Assembly (NCBI GenBank): GCA_023411445.1
Contig: JAEYOT010000147.1
Span: 1 to 6,199 of the forward strand
Length of the DNA: 6,199 bases
Direction of reading: 5' to 3'
From: Pseudomonadota bacterium
GTDB lineage: Bacteria; Myxococcota_A; Polyangia; Polyangiales; Polyangiaceae
The notes under the pieces were generated by a model. The model worked only from the letters and a program-made list of their open reading frames with translations. It did not search any database and was not told the DNA's origin. Positions 1 through 5,678 of this stretch are shown here, piece after piece. Every line of letters begins with the position of its first letter. The first letter of the stretch is position 1. A program made the translations under genes and the position numbers.

Positions 1-1266
1 GGCGGTGGAGTAAATCTCCTTCTTCTGCGTCGGGATGGTGGTGTTACGCGGGATCATCACCGTCATCACCTGACCCAGCGTCTCTACGCCCAGCGAGAGG
101 GGCGTCACGTCCAGCAGCACCACGTCCTGCACGTCACCGCTGAGCACGCCACCCTGCACGGCCGCGCCGATGGCCACGACCTCGTCCGGGTTCACGCCCT
201 TGTGCGGCTCTTTGCCGAAGAACTTGCTGACGGTCTCCTGCACCAGCGGGATGCGCGTCGAGCCGCCGACCAGCACCACCTCGTGGATGTCGCTCGGCTT
301 CTTCTTCGCGTCGTCCAGCGCGCGCTTCACGGGCTCCATCGAGCGCTCGACCAGCGGGCGGATCATCTGCTCTAGCTTGGCGCGCGTGAGCTGCTTCTGC
401 AGGTGCTTCGGACCGGAGGCGTCGGCGGTCAGGTAGGGCAGGTTGATGGTCGTCTCTTGCTTGTTGGACAGCTCGATCTTCGCCTGCTCGGCCGCGTCCT
501 TCAGGCGCTGGATCACCATCTTGTCCTTGGACACGTCCAAGCCCGTATCCTTCTTGAACTCGGCGACCAGCCAATCCATCACCAGGTGGTCCACGTCGTC
601 GCCACCCAGGTGCGTGTCGCCGTTGGTCGAGATGACCTGCACGACGTTGTCACCCACCTCGAGGATCGAGATATCGAAGGTACCACCGCCGAAGTCGTAG
701 ACCGCGATGACCTCGTTGGTCTTCTTGTCCAAACCGTACGCGAGCGCCGCCGCCGTCGGCTCGTTGATGATGCGCTTCACGTCCAAGCCGGCGATCTTGC
801 CGGCGTCCTTGGTGGCTTGGCGCTGAGCGTCGTTGAAGTATGCCGGCACGGTGATGACCGCTTCAGTCACCTTCTCGCCCAGGTAGTCCTCGGCCGCCTT
901 CTTCAGCTTCTGCAGCACCTTGGCCGAAACCTCGGGCGGCGCCATGGCCTTGCCGCGCGCCTCGATCCAGGCGTCACCGTTCGGCCCCTTCACCACCTTG
1001 TACGGTACGCGGGCCGCCTCCTGCGAGCCCTCCTCGAACCGACGGCCGATGAAGCGCTTGGCCGAGTAGATCGTGTTCTCGGGGTTCGTCACGGCTTGGC
1101 GCTTGGCAATCTGACCGACCAGGACCTCGCCCTTGTCATCCCACGCCACGACGGACGGCGTGGTGCGCGCGCCCTCTTCGTTCACGATGACCTTGGCCTC
1201 TTTGCCTTCCATGACCGAAACGACGCTGTTGGTCGTTCCGAGGTCGATTCCGATGATCTTGCCCAT
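1..1266 (-). CDS. dnaK: Molecular chaperone DnaK (Hsp70), 5' part, truncated by window edge
   Basis: This is the ATP-dependent Hsp70 chaperone that binds exposed hydrophobic segments of client proteins in the cytoplasm, normally working with DnaJ and GrpE. The 422 visible residues cover the whole nucleotide-binding domain and the start of the substrate-binding beta domain; the family is usually about 610-640 residues, so roughly the last third lies outside the window. Visible signatures are the phosphate-1 loop GIDLGTTNS (residues 6-14), Lys70, [16 protein letters not shown] (141-156), phosphate-2 [10 protein letters not shown] (191-200, with the conserved Thr at 196), the adenosine motif [10 protein letters not shown] (331-340), and the interdomain linker [13 protein letters not shown] (381-393). 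The ATG at 1264-1266 is supported by a GAGGAG ribosome site six bases upstream and by the standard [15 protein letters not shown]-terminus. The frame stays open to base 1. No grpE, dnaJ or hrcA is visible upstream; the neighbour there is a divergent tRNA gene. Identification is near certain. Which of several possible DnaK paralogues this is cannot be told. Confidence 0.98.
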   Translation of the reverse strand, partial: MGKIIGIDLGTTNSVVSVMEGKEAKVIVNEEGARTTPSVVAWDDKGEVLVGQIAKRQAVTNPENTIYSAKRFIGRRFEEGSQEAARVPYKVVKGPNGDAWIEARGKAMAPPEVSAKVLQKLKKAAEDYLGEKVTEAVITVPAYFNDAQRQATKDAGKIAGLDVKRIINEPTAAALAYGLDKKTNEVIAVYDFGGGTFDISILEVGDNVVQVISTNGDTHLGGDDVDHLVMDWLVAEFKKDTGLDVSKDKMVIQRLKDAAEQAKIELSNKQETTINLPYLTADASGPKHLQKQLTRAKLEQMIRPLVERSMEPVKRALDDAKKKPSDIHEVVLVGGSTRIPLVQETVSKFFGKEPHKGVNPDEVVAIGAAVQGGVLSGDVQDVVLLDVTPLSLGVETLGQVMTVMIPRNTTIPTQKKEIYSTA

Positions 1267-1272
1267 GGCGTA

Positions 1273-1278
1273 CTCCTC
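1273..1278 (-). promoter_or_regulatory. Ribosome binding site of dnaK
   Basis: GAGGAG on the minus strand lies six bases before the dnaK ATG, a near-ideal Shine-Dalgarno match and spacing. A second AGGAG lies just further upstream (1280-1284). This is the clearest ribosome site in the window and fixes the dnaK start. Confidence 0.85.
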
Positions 1279-1285
1279 AACTCCT

Positions 1286-1299
1286 GCCGGATTTCCGGC
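1286..1299 (-). other. Small hairpin in the dnaK mRNA leader, just upstream of the ribosome site
   Basis: In the transcript, GCCGG, a four-base AAAU loop and CCGGC form a perfect five-base-pair hairpin that ends seven bases before the GAGGAG ribosome site. A leader structure so close to a heat-shock gene's ribosome site could tune translation. However, it does not cover the ribosome site itself, and short GC palindromes are common at this base composition. The structure is seen directly; any function is speculative. Confidence 0.3.
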
Positions 1300-1389
1300 T
1301 TGGCCCCGGCCGCTCACCTACAGCCGGTGGCGCCTCGGAAACCTCGAATCTTTGCGGCTCGGGCTCGCTCCCGATTGACCGACCGCGGC

Positions 1390-1417
1390 AACATAATCAT
1401 GCCGATCCTGGGGTCAA
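1390..1417 (-). promoter_or_regulatory. Candidate sigma-70-type promoter for dnaK
   Basis: On the minus strand, TTGACC (1412-1417) and TATGTT (1390-1395) are separated by 16 bases. They match the TTGACA/TATAAT consensus at five and four of six positions. Transcription would begin around 1380, leaving a leader of about 115 bases before the dnaK ATG. The segment is AT-richer than its surroundings, as expected for a promoter. I see no CIRCE operator (TTAGCACTC inverted repeat) and no good heat-shock sigma-32 box, so heat control, if present, must use another route. Confidence 0.5.
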
Positions 1418-1463
1418 GGACTGTGCCATTCGTAAATATTCCACGAGCTTCAGACGTTTCTGC

Positions 1464-1491
1464 TTGACCATTTTACGGCCGCGGTTAGTGT
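1464..1491 (+). promoter_or_regulatory. Candidate promoter for tRNA-Ala
   Basis: TTGACC (1464-1469) and TAGTGT (1486-1491) lie 16 bases apart on the plus strand. The -35 is good; the -10 keeps only the T, A and final T of the consensus. A start near 1498 would give a 5' leader of about a dozen bases before the mature tRNA at 1511. It is divergent from the dnaK promoter candidate, and both use the same TTGACC box. Confidence 0.45.
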
Positions 1492-1510
1492 CCCGGCCTC
1501 CTTTCTCCCC

Positions 1511-1583
1511 GGGGCTGTAGCTCAGCTGGGAGAGCGCTGCGTTCGCAATGCAGAGGTCAGGGGTTCGATCCCCCTCAGCTCCA
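1511..1583 (+). tRNA. tRNA-Ala, anticodon CGC
   Basis: The 73 bases fold into a full cloverleaf. The acceptor stem is GGGGCTG/CAGCTCC, the D stem GCTC/GAGC, and the anticodon stem CTGCG/TGCAG closes the seven-base loop TTCGCAA. The variable region is AGGTC and the T arm is AGGGG-TTCGATC-CCCCT. The anticodon at 1544-1546 is CGC, which reads the alanine codon GCG, common in GC-rich genes. The acceptor stem carries the G3:U70 wobble pair, the main identity element recognised by alanyl-tRNA synthetase, and the discriminator base is A73. The gene does not encode the 3' CCA (CAA follows A73), so the tail must be added by the CCA-adding enzyme. It stands alone, with its own candidate promoter and a terminator directly behind it. 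Confidence 0.97.
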
Positions 1584-1587
1584 CAAG

Positions 1588-1619
1588 ACGGCGGTTCTTC
1601 GGAACCGCCGTTTTCGTTT
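1588..1619 (+). terminator. Intrinsic terminator of the tRNA-Ala gene
   Basis: A perfect ten-base-pair stem (1588-1597 with 1602-1611) is capped by a UUCG tetraloop closed by C-G, an exceptionally stable loop. It is followed by a T-rich tract, TTTTCGTTT (1611-1619). It begins five bases after the mature tRNA end, so it terminates a monocistronic tRNA transcript. Confidence 0.9.
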
Positions 1620-1691
1620 GGTGCGCTCTCCATCGCTCGGGTGGCTGCCCACCCCCCGTCCGTGCTCGCGCTGCGCGCTGCGCGCGGGCGG

Positions 1692-1740
1692 CCCCTCCCA
1701 AGCGCTCGCTGCGCTCGCACGGGAGGGGAGCACTCCCGTG
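1692..1740. repeat. Two overlapping, mutually exclusive inverted repeats
   Basis: CCCCTCCC (1692-1699) pairs perfectly with GGGAGGGG (1721-1728) across a 21-base loop. CACGGGAG (1718-1725) pairs perfectly with CTCCCGTG (1733-1740) across a seven-base loop. The two stems share bases 1721-1725, so only one can form at a time. No T tract follows either, so they are not standard intrinsic terminators. They could be a dispersed intergenic repeat or part of a leader RNA; the pairing is seen, the role is unknown. Confidence 0.5.
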
Positions 1741-1932
1741 GCAGCGCCGAGCTGCGACCGCGCGCCGGGGTCTCTGCCGAGGTGCTGGCGGGTAGCACGA
1801 GCCGAGGGTCGTCGCTGGTGCCCGTTTCGGTGCCGACCTCGCTGCTCACGTCAGCGGCAACCAGCATTCGTTGAGCCGTCGGAGTGCGAGTCGCTCGCCA
1901 TTTTGAACCTGGACTGCCTAGAGCTGTGAGCG

Positions 1933-1952
1933 ATCTCCACGGTATCTCCACG
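1933..1952 (+). repeat. Tandem direct repeat upstream of the DgkA gene
   Basis: ATCTCCACG occurs twice (1933-1941 and 1944-1952), separated by GT. The period is 11 bases, about one helical turn, so both copies face the same side of the DNA. The second copy ends 34 bases before the DgkA start codon. That geometry would suit a tandem activator or repressor site, but chance cannot be excluded. Confidence 0.35.
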
Positions 1953-1986
1953 AGCGCCCGGCAGCGGGGCTGTCACGCTCAGGCGC

Positions 1987-2397
1987 ATGACTAGCTTGGA
2001 CGCAGACATATCCGTGGGCTCCGTGCGGCGCCCGTTCTCGCTCGCGGCGAGGCAGCGTAGCTTCGTCTACGCCGGGCGCGGCGTGTGGACGATGCTGGCT
2101 TCGGAGCACAACGCCTGGATTCATGCGACCGCCACGGTCGCGGTGGTCGCGGCTGGCCTCGCCTTCGGGGTCTCTCGCTTCGAATGGCTTGCGCTCGTGT
2201 TCGCGATCGTCGCGGTGTGGACGGCGGAGGCGATGAACACGGCCTTCGAGTCGCTGTGCGACGTGGCGTCGCCGCGCTTTCACCCGCTGGTCGCGCGCGC
2301 CAAAGACGTGGCAGCCGGCGCGGTGCTGATCTGCGCGCTCGGCGCGCTGGCCACGGCCGCGCTCGTCTTCGCGCCGTACGTCACGGCGCTCTTCTGA
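1987..2397 (+). CDS. DgkA-family lipid kinase (diacylglycerol kinase / undecaprenol kinase)
   Basis: This is a small integral inner-membrane kinase that uses ATP to phosphorylate a lipid alcohol: diacylglycerol, recycled to phosphatidate, in E. coli DgkA, or undecaprenol in Gram-positive homologues. The 136 residues are typical for the family, with about 20 extra at the N-terminus. Alignable active-site residues are Glu40 (E. coli Glu28) in ASEHNAWIH, and Glu81, Asn84 and Glu88 (Glu69, Asn72, Glu76) in EAMNTAFESLCD. Asp92 and the AKD at 105-107 are also conserved. Three hydrophobic helices lie near 48-60, 66-83 and 108-130. The order EWLAL, then a helix, then HPLVARAKDVAAGAVL resembles the undecaprenol-kinase branch, so the substrate is left open. 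The ATG has no strong ribosome site; a GTG at 2014 is an alternative start that still keeps the conserved core from about residue 23. It is convergent with, and directly abuts, the DUF2293-type gene. Confidence 0.9.
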   Translation: MTSLDADISVGSVRRPFSLAARQRSFVYAGRGVWTMLASEHNAWIHATATVAVVAAGLAFGVSRFEWLALVFAIVAVWTAEAMNTAFESLCDVASPRFHPLVARAKDVAAGAVLICALGALATAALVFAPYVTALF

Positions 2398-3126
2398 TCA
2401 CGGCGGCGTCGCTCGCTCGCCCTTCGCGGGGACGTTAACGGGCGCAGACGCCGCGGCGGCGAGGACGCGGCAAAGCGGACAGGATGCCACCGCGTGCGGC
2501 GCGTCCCGGCGGTGCAGATCCAGCACGGCACGGGAGATGGTTGCCAGCTCACGCCGCACTTCTCGCCGGCGACCGGCGACGCGCTCGATGCGCATGTCGT
2601 CGTAGGCGGTCGTCTGGTGACGCATCCAAGCGATGACGGCGGACTCCGCTCGGCGCTCGATCGGGATGCGCTCGGTGCGCGCGACCGTTCCGGAGCCGAC
2701 CGGCGTGGCGTGCGCCGTGACCAAGCGGGCCATTTCGCGGGCGAGCGCCTGGTAGCGCGGCGCGAAGCGCAGAAAGTCCAGCACCTCCGTCTCGAACGAG
2801 ACCACGTAAGCCGCCTGCTCCCGCTCCCGTCGCGCCGTCGCGCTCGCGCGCTTCTTCGCGTAGGAAGGCGTGCTGCGCTCCTGCTCGAGCGCCTGGCGCG
2901 CCGCTTCGATGTTCTCGCGCGGCGCCCACAGCCCGCGTGAGAAGGCCTTGCGCCCCTTCTTCTCGATCACGGCCCACGACGGCCCCAGCGCCTTCACGCG
3001 CCGCGTGAGACCCGCGTCCCCCGGCGGCAGGCACGCCCAGCTGTCCGGCGGCGTGAGCTTGCGGCCGTCCGGCGCCAGGAACACCCGCGCGTCACCGGTC
3101 GGGGCGAGCACCATGCTTTCGATCAT
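2398..3126 (-). CDS. DUF2293-type conserved protein of unknown function
   Basis: No biochemical role is known for this family; I assign DUF2293 from recognisable conserved blocks. These are VFLAPDGRKLTPPDSWACLP (15-34), the Lys/Arg-rich VIEKKGRKAFSRGLWAP (53-69), and the hallmark C-terminal domain with VGSGTVARTERIPIERRAES (143-162), AVIAWMRHQTTAYDDM (163-178) and GRRREVRRELA (185-195). The many Arg and Lys residues suggest nucleic-acid contact, but that is inference. The tail carries His205 and His211 and a CPLC pair (216-219), which could hold a metal ion. A helical, charged segment at 70-107 may be coiled. The ATG at 3126 is preceded 12 codons upstream by the in-frame stop of the flavin monooxygenase gene; Met5 (3114) is an alternative start. 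The 33-base gap suggests co-transcription. It is predicted to be cytoplasmic, with no signal peptide or membrane segment. Confidence 0.75.
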   Translation of the reverse strand: MIESMVLAPTGDARVFLAPDGRKLTPPDSWACLPPGDAGLTRRVKALGPSWAVIEKKGRKAFSRGLWAPRENIEAARQALEQERSTPSYAKKRASATARREREQAAYVVSFETEVLDFLRFAPRYQALAREMARLVTAHATPVGSGTVARTERIPIERRAESAVIAWMRHQTTAYDDMRIERVAGRRREVRRELATISRAVLDLHRRDAPHAVASCPLCRVLAAAASAPVNVPAKGERATPP

Positions 3127-3159
3127 GGCGCCTGCGTAGCACTGGCCGCCACGGCTCGA

Positions 3160-4167
3160 CTACGAAGATGTGAGACCGAAAGCCTCCGCCAGCAGCTGGT
3201 AGGAGCGGGCGCGCGCCTCGGCGTCGTGCGTCACGGTCGTCACCATCACCTCGTCAGCTCGCGTGCGCTGCGCCAGCGCTTCGATGCGCTGCTTGACCTG
3301 CGCGGGCGTACCGATGATCTGAAGCTGGCGGTAGGCGCGCGCGGCCGCCTCCTCCTGCGCGTCGTAGTGATGACTGAGCGCCTCTTCCGGCGTCGGGATC
3401 TTGATCGGCCGGCCTTGACGCAAGCGCACCCACGAGAGTTGCATGCAGCTGGCGAGCCGCTCGGCCTCCGCCTCCGTCTCCGCGCAGATCACCGACACGG
3501 CCAGGATGGCCCACGGCGCCTCCAGCGCCTCGGACGGTTGAAACTGCTCGCGGTAGGCGAGCATCGGTAGATCGGGGCGATCTGGGCTGAAATGCGCGGC
3601 GAAGGCGAAGCCCAGGCCGAGCTTGGCGGCCAGGGCAGAGCTGAAATCGCTCGAGCCCAAGAGCCAGATCGGCGGCAGCGGCACCTCATCCGGGTAAGCA
3701 GTGACGCCCACGAATGGATGAGAGCGCGCGATGCCCGAGCCAAAGTCCATCAGCTCCGCCAGCTGCTCGGGGAAGTCATTGGCCAGGAGCGCCTCGCGTG
3801 ACCGCCGGAGCGCGAGCGCCGTGACCTGATCGGTACCCGGCGCGCGACCGATGCCCAAGTCAATACGACCGGGGTACATCGACTCGAGCATTTTGAATGA
3901 CTCGGCCACTGCCAGCGGCGGGTGGTTGGGTAGCATCACGCCGCCCGAGCCCACGCGGATGCGCTGCGTGCGCGCCGCGGCTAGCGCGATCAAGGTCGCG
4001 GGGGTGGTGCTGGCGATGGCCGGCATGTTGTGGTGCTCCGCGTACCAAAGCCGCGCGTAGCCCCAGCGGTCCAGCTGCTCGGCCAGCGCTAGGCTGCGGG
4101 CGATGGCCCGACCGCTCGGCACGCCATCCGACACGGGCACCAGATCCAAGGCAGACAAAGGCAACAC
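3160..4167 (-). CDS. LLM class flavin-dependent oxidoreductase (YhbW-type luciferase-like monooxygenase)
   Basis: This is a TIM-barrel flavoenzyme of the bacterial luciferase superfamily, expected to use reduced FMN and oxygen; the natural substrate of this subfamily is unknown. At 335 residues it matches E. coli YhbW in length and in block order. Recognisable segments are LSALDLVPVSDG (4-15), LWYAEHHNMPAIAS (40-53), VGSGGVMLPNHPPLAVAESF (72-91, the flavin-binding core), YPGRIDLGIGRAPGTD (98-113), PPIWLLGSS (165-173) and FAFAAHFSPD (187-196). DEVMVTTVTHD near the C-terminus (305-315) is also typical. An in-frame TAG (4174-4176) sits just upstream, so the start is GTG at 4167 or TTG at 4164. 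A GAGGGG stretch directly before them is better spaced for TTG. It lies 72 bases after the PNPOx-like gene and 33 before the DUF2293 gene, all on one strand, suggesting an operon. The family assignment is firm; the substrate is not. Confidence 0.92.
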   Translation of the reverse strand: MLPLSALDLVPVSDGVPSGRAIARSLALAEQLDRWGYARLWYAEHHNMPAIASTTPATLIALAAARTQRIRVGSGGVMLPNHPPLAVAESFKMLESMYPGRIDLGIGRAPGTDQVTALALRRSREALLANDFPEQLAELMDFGSGIARSHPFVGVTAYPDEVPLPPIWLLGSSDFSSALAAKLGLGFAFAAHFSPDRPDLPMLAYREQFQPSEALEAPWAILAVSVICAETEAEAERLASCMQLSWVRLRQGRPIKIPTPEEALSHHYDAQEEAAARAYRQLQIIGTPAQVKQRIEALAQRTRADEVMVTTVTHDAEARARSYQLLAEAFGLTSS

Positions 4168-4239
4168 GCCCCTCTACCTAAGACAGGTGCCCGCCGGTCG
4201 GAAGCCGTGGGGCCTCGCGGCGCATGCTCGCAAGCTATT

Positions 4240-4818
4240 TCAGCTGCGCGCGGCGCCGGCCGCCAAATCGCTACGTCCCAGCGTGCCCTTGTCACCGGCC
4301 TTGGGCGGCTCGCCCGTCAGCACGGCCTTGGCGACGCTGAACAGCGTCACGATGCGCGGAGCGGTTGCCTTGAGGTAGTGCGCCGTGTAGGCCTGCACCT
4401 CAATGAGCGCGATGCGCGGGTCGTCCGGGCCTCCGTCGCGCTCGCCGCCCTCGTCGCCGAGCCAGGCCTTCCAATCCGGCTGATACAGCTCGTGAATGAC
4501 GGCCTTGTCGCGCACCAGCCGCGCTACGCCGCTGATCGAGACATACTCGCGCGTGCCGTCTTTGTAGTAGCCGAGGTTCACCTGCGGCTCGCTCAGCACC
4601 TCATCCACTTTGCCAGAGTCCACGCTGGTCATGAACCACAGGTCCGTGCCAGCGCGCCTCGCCTGGGTCTGCATGGGGCGTGACACGAGCGAGCCGTCCG
4701 GCCGTCGCGTGGTGAGCATCGCGGTCTCGATGCCGTCGATCAGCTCGTACAATTGGTCGAGCTTCTTTTCGGTCGGGAGCGCGGCTGCCTCGCTTTCGTC
4801 TCGGTTTTCCTTCGCCAT
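4240..4818 (-). CDS. Pyridoxamine 5'-phosphate oxidase-like general stress protein (flavin-binding split barrel)
   Basis: The 192-residue protein belongs to the PNPOx-like split-barrel family annotated as general stress protein 26 (Pyrid_ox_like), whose members bind FMN or FAD and are linked to stress responses rather than vitamin B6 synthesis. Diagnostic segments are the opening helix KKLDQLYELIDGIETAMLTT (18-37), the strand and loop SRPMQTQ (46-52), DLWFMTSVDSGKVDEV (59-74), PQVNLGYYKDGTREYVSISG (78-97), ARLVRD (99-104) and YQPDWKAWLGD (112-122). The ATG at 4816-4818 was chosen because the frame further upstream reads as a Cys/Arg-rich sequence unlike a protein N-terminus, and the conserved domain begins near residue 18. 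No good ribosome site precedes it. Residues 170-192 form a short polar tail. It heads a run of three same-strand genes and is divergent from the unknown-function gene. Confidence 0.9.
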   Translation of the reverse strand: MAKENRDESEAAALPTEKKLDQLYELIDGIETAMLTTRRPDGSLVSRPMQTQARRAGTDLWFMTSVDSGKVDEVLSEPQVNLGYYKDGTREYVSISGVARLVRDKAVIHELYQPDWKAWLGDEGGERDGGPDDPRIALIEVQAYTAHYLKATAPRIVTLFSVAKAVLTGEPPKAGDKGTLGRSDLAAGAARS

Positions 4819-4907
4819 GGGCGGTGCGCTGCATTCATCATGCCTGCTCGTCCCGTCAGCGTGGGCGACGCTGCGCCGCCTGGATCGACCGTTGCACAGC
4901 GGCCGGC

Positions 4908-5678
4908 ATGTCATCGAACGTCGCTGAGCGCCTCGGCTGGTGGGGTGGGCAGCTGCTGGCGCCCCTGACCGGAGCGCTGAGCCGCGCTCGCAACGCGCGC
5001 ATGTTTCACCCGGACGGTGTCGTGTACCGCGGCGAGTGCACGGCGCTGATCGAAAACGGGCCGCTCGCGCCACTCGCGCAGAGCTTGTCCGGTGAGGTGC
5101 TGCTGCGCTTCTCCTCGGCGCTGTGGCGGAGCCCGCGCGAATGGCCGGACGTGTTGGGCGCGGCGGTGCGCTGGCTGGACCGAGGAGAGCCAGGGCAGGG
5201 TGAGCAGGACTTGCTCTTGGCCACGGTGCGCTTCCCTTGGACGACGCCGCTCGCGCCCCTCGGTACGGACTTTCGCAGCTTCTTGTGGAATCACTACCAC
5301 GCGGTGTCGCCGTTCGAGGCGCCCGGCGCGGGTCGCGTGAAGCTGCGTCTGCGCTCGCCCCGCCTGCACAACGGCAGCGAGCTGTCGCGCGCCCAGCATT
5401 TGGAGCAAGCCGTGATGCAAGGACGCGCCACGTTCGAGCTCCAGCTGCGCTTGCTCAGTCGCTCCGCGCTCTCGCGCCAGTGGCTCAGCCTCGCGCGCAT
5501 CGCGCTCACGGCTTCTGTGGAAGTCGATCAAGCGGCGCTTCGTTTCTCGCCCTTCAACGACGGGCGTGAGCTGCGCCCGGTCGGCTTCGTGCACGCGTTG
5601 CGCGTCGGCGCCTACGGTGCGAGCCAGCGCGCTCGTCCCGCGCACGAAGAAGACGACGCCAGGGCTGCGGCTCAGTGA
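4908..5678 (+). CDS. Conserved-looking protein of unknown function (possible distant catalase-like fold)
   Basis: I do not recognise a characterised function. The 256-residue product looks real: it is Trp/Phe/Asp-containing and well balanced, unlike the Arg/Gln/His-rich frame opposite. Ordered motifs include MFHPDGVVYRGE (32-43), VLLRFSSALWRSPREWPDVL (64-83), GEQDLLLATVRFPWTTPLAP (98-117), FLWNHYHAVSPFEAPG (125-140), VDQAALRFSPFNDGRELRPV (206-225) and GFVHALRVGAYGASQRARP (226-244). The HPDGV, LLRFSSA and SPFNDGR...GFVHALR blocks recall catalase-related sequences, but I see no catalase-type R-x-F-x-Y heme ligand, so catalase activity is not supported. No signal peptide or clear membrane segment is visible, so it is probably cytoplasmic. 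The ATG at 4908 is preferred over ATG 4824, whose extra 28 residues are Cys/Arg-rich and not protein-like. The 89-base divergent gap to the PNPOx-like gene should hold both promoters. Its stop overlaps the protease gene by seven bases. Confidence 0.75.
   Translation: MSSNVAERLGWWGGQLLAPLTGALSRARNARMFHPDGVVYRGECTALIENGPLAPLAQSLSGEVLLRFSSALWRSPREWPDVLGAAVRWLDRGEPGQGEQDLLLATVRFPWTTPLAPLGTDFRSFLWNHYHAVSPFEAPGAGRVKLRLRSPRLHNGSELSRAQHLEQAVMQGRATFELQLRLLSRSALSRQWLSLARIALTASVEVDQAALRFSPFNDGRELRPVGFVHALRVGAYGASQRARPAHEEDDARAAAQ

Larger units (their letters stand above)
1620..1986. other. Non-coding GC-rich intergenic region between tRNA-Ala and the DgkA gene
   Basis: I see no credible gene in these 367 bases. 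Open frames through it give low-complexity Arg/Ala/Pro/Ser peptides with no domain character. The region holds two overlapping perfect inverted repeats (1692-1740), a weak five-base-pair hairpin (1782-1798), and a nine-base tandem repeat close to the next gene (1933-1952). The left half contains repeated GCGCTCGC-like words. No confident promoter for the downstream gene was found; TTGAGC near 1871 and TTGAAC near 1904 lack a matching -10 at normal spacing. Confidence 0.6.

Noticed and set aside
403..1467. A 354-codon plus-strand open frame opposite dnaK
   Set aside because: It lies almost entirely antisense to the unmistakable dnaK frame and has a Val/Leu/Arg/His-rich composition typical of a high-GC shadow frame, with no domain motif.
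1267..1510. CIRCE/HrcA operator or sigma-32 heat-shock promoter upstream of dnaK
   Set aside because: No TTAGCACTC inverted repeat and no CTTGAAA/CCCCAT pair at proper spacing was found by reading both strands.
1511..1619. Integration site or island boundary at the tRNA-Ala gene
   Set aside because: tRNA 3' ends are frequent integration sites, but no integrase gene or direct repeat of the tRNA 3' end is present in the window, and neighbouring genes look like ordinary chromosome.
1397..1951. Open frame of 184 codons on the minus strand containing the peptide AEGDRTPDLCIANAALSQ
   Set aside because: This peptide is the well-known artefact of translating the reverse strand of tRNA-Ala. The rest is low-complexity and the frame runs across the tRNA, its terminator and its promoter region.
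4178..4225. A 15-codon upstream frame on the minus strand before the flavin monooxygenase gene
   Set aside because: It has no ribosome site, and such short frames are expected by chance in this base composition.
4824..4907. 28-residue N-terminal extension of the unknown-function protein
   Set aside because: The extension is Cys/Arg-rich, lies in the divergent promoter gap and looks non-coding. Met at 4908 begins the protein-like sequence.
4819..5073. N-terminal extension of the PNPOx-like protein up to 277 residues
   Set aside because: The extra 85 residues are Arg/Cys/Ser-rich, do not resemble the family, and would overlap the start of the divergent gene. Met at 4818 fits the family length.
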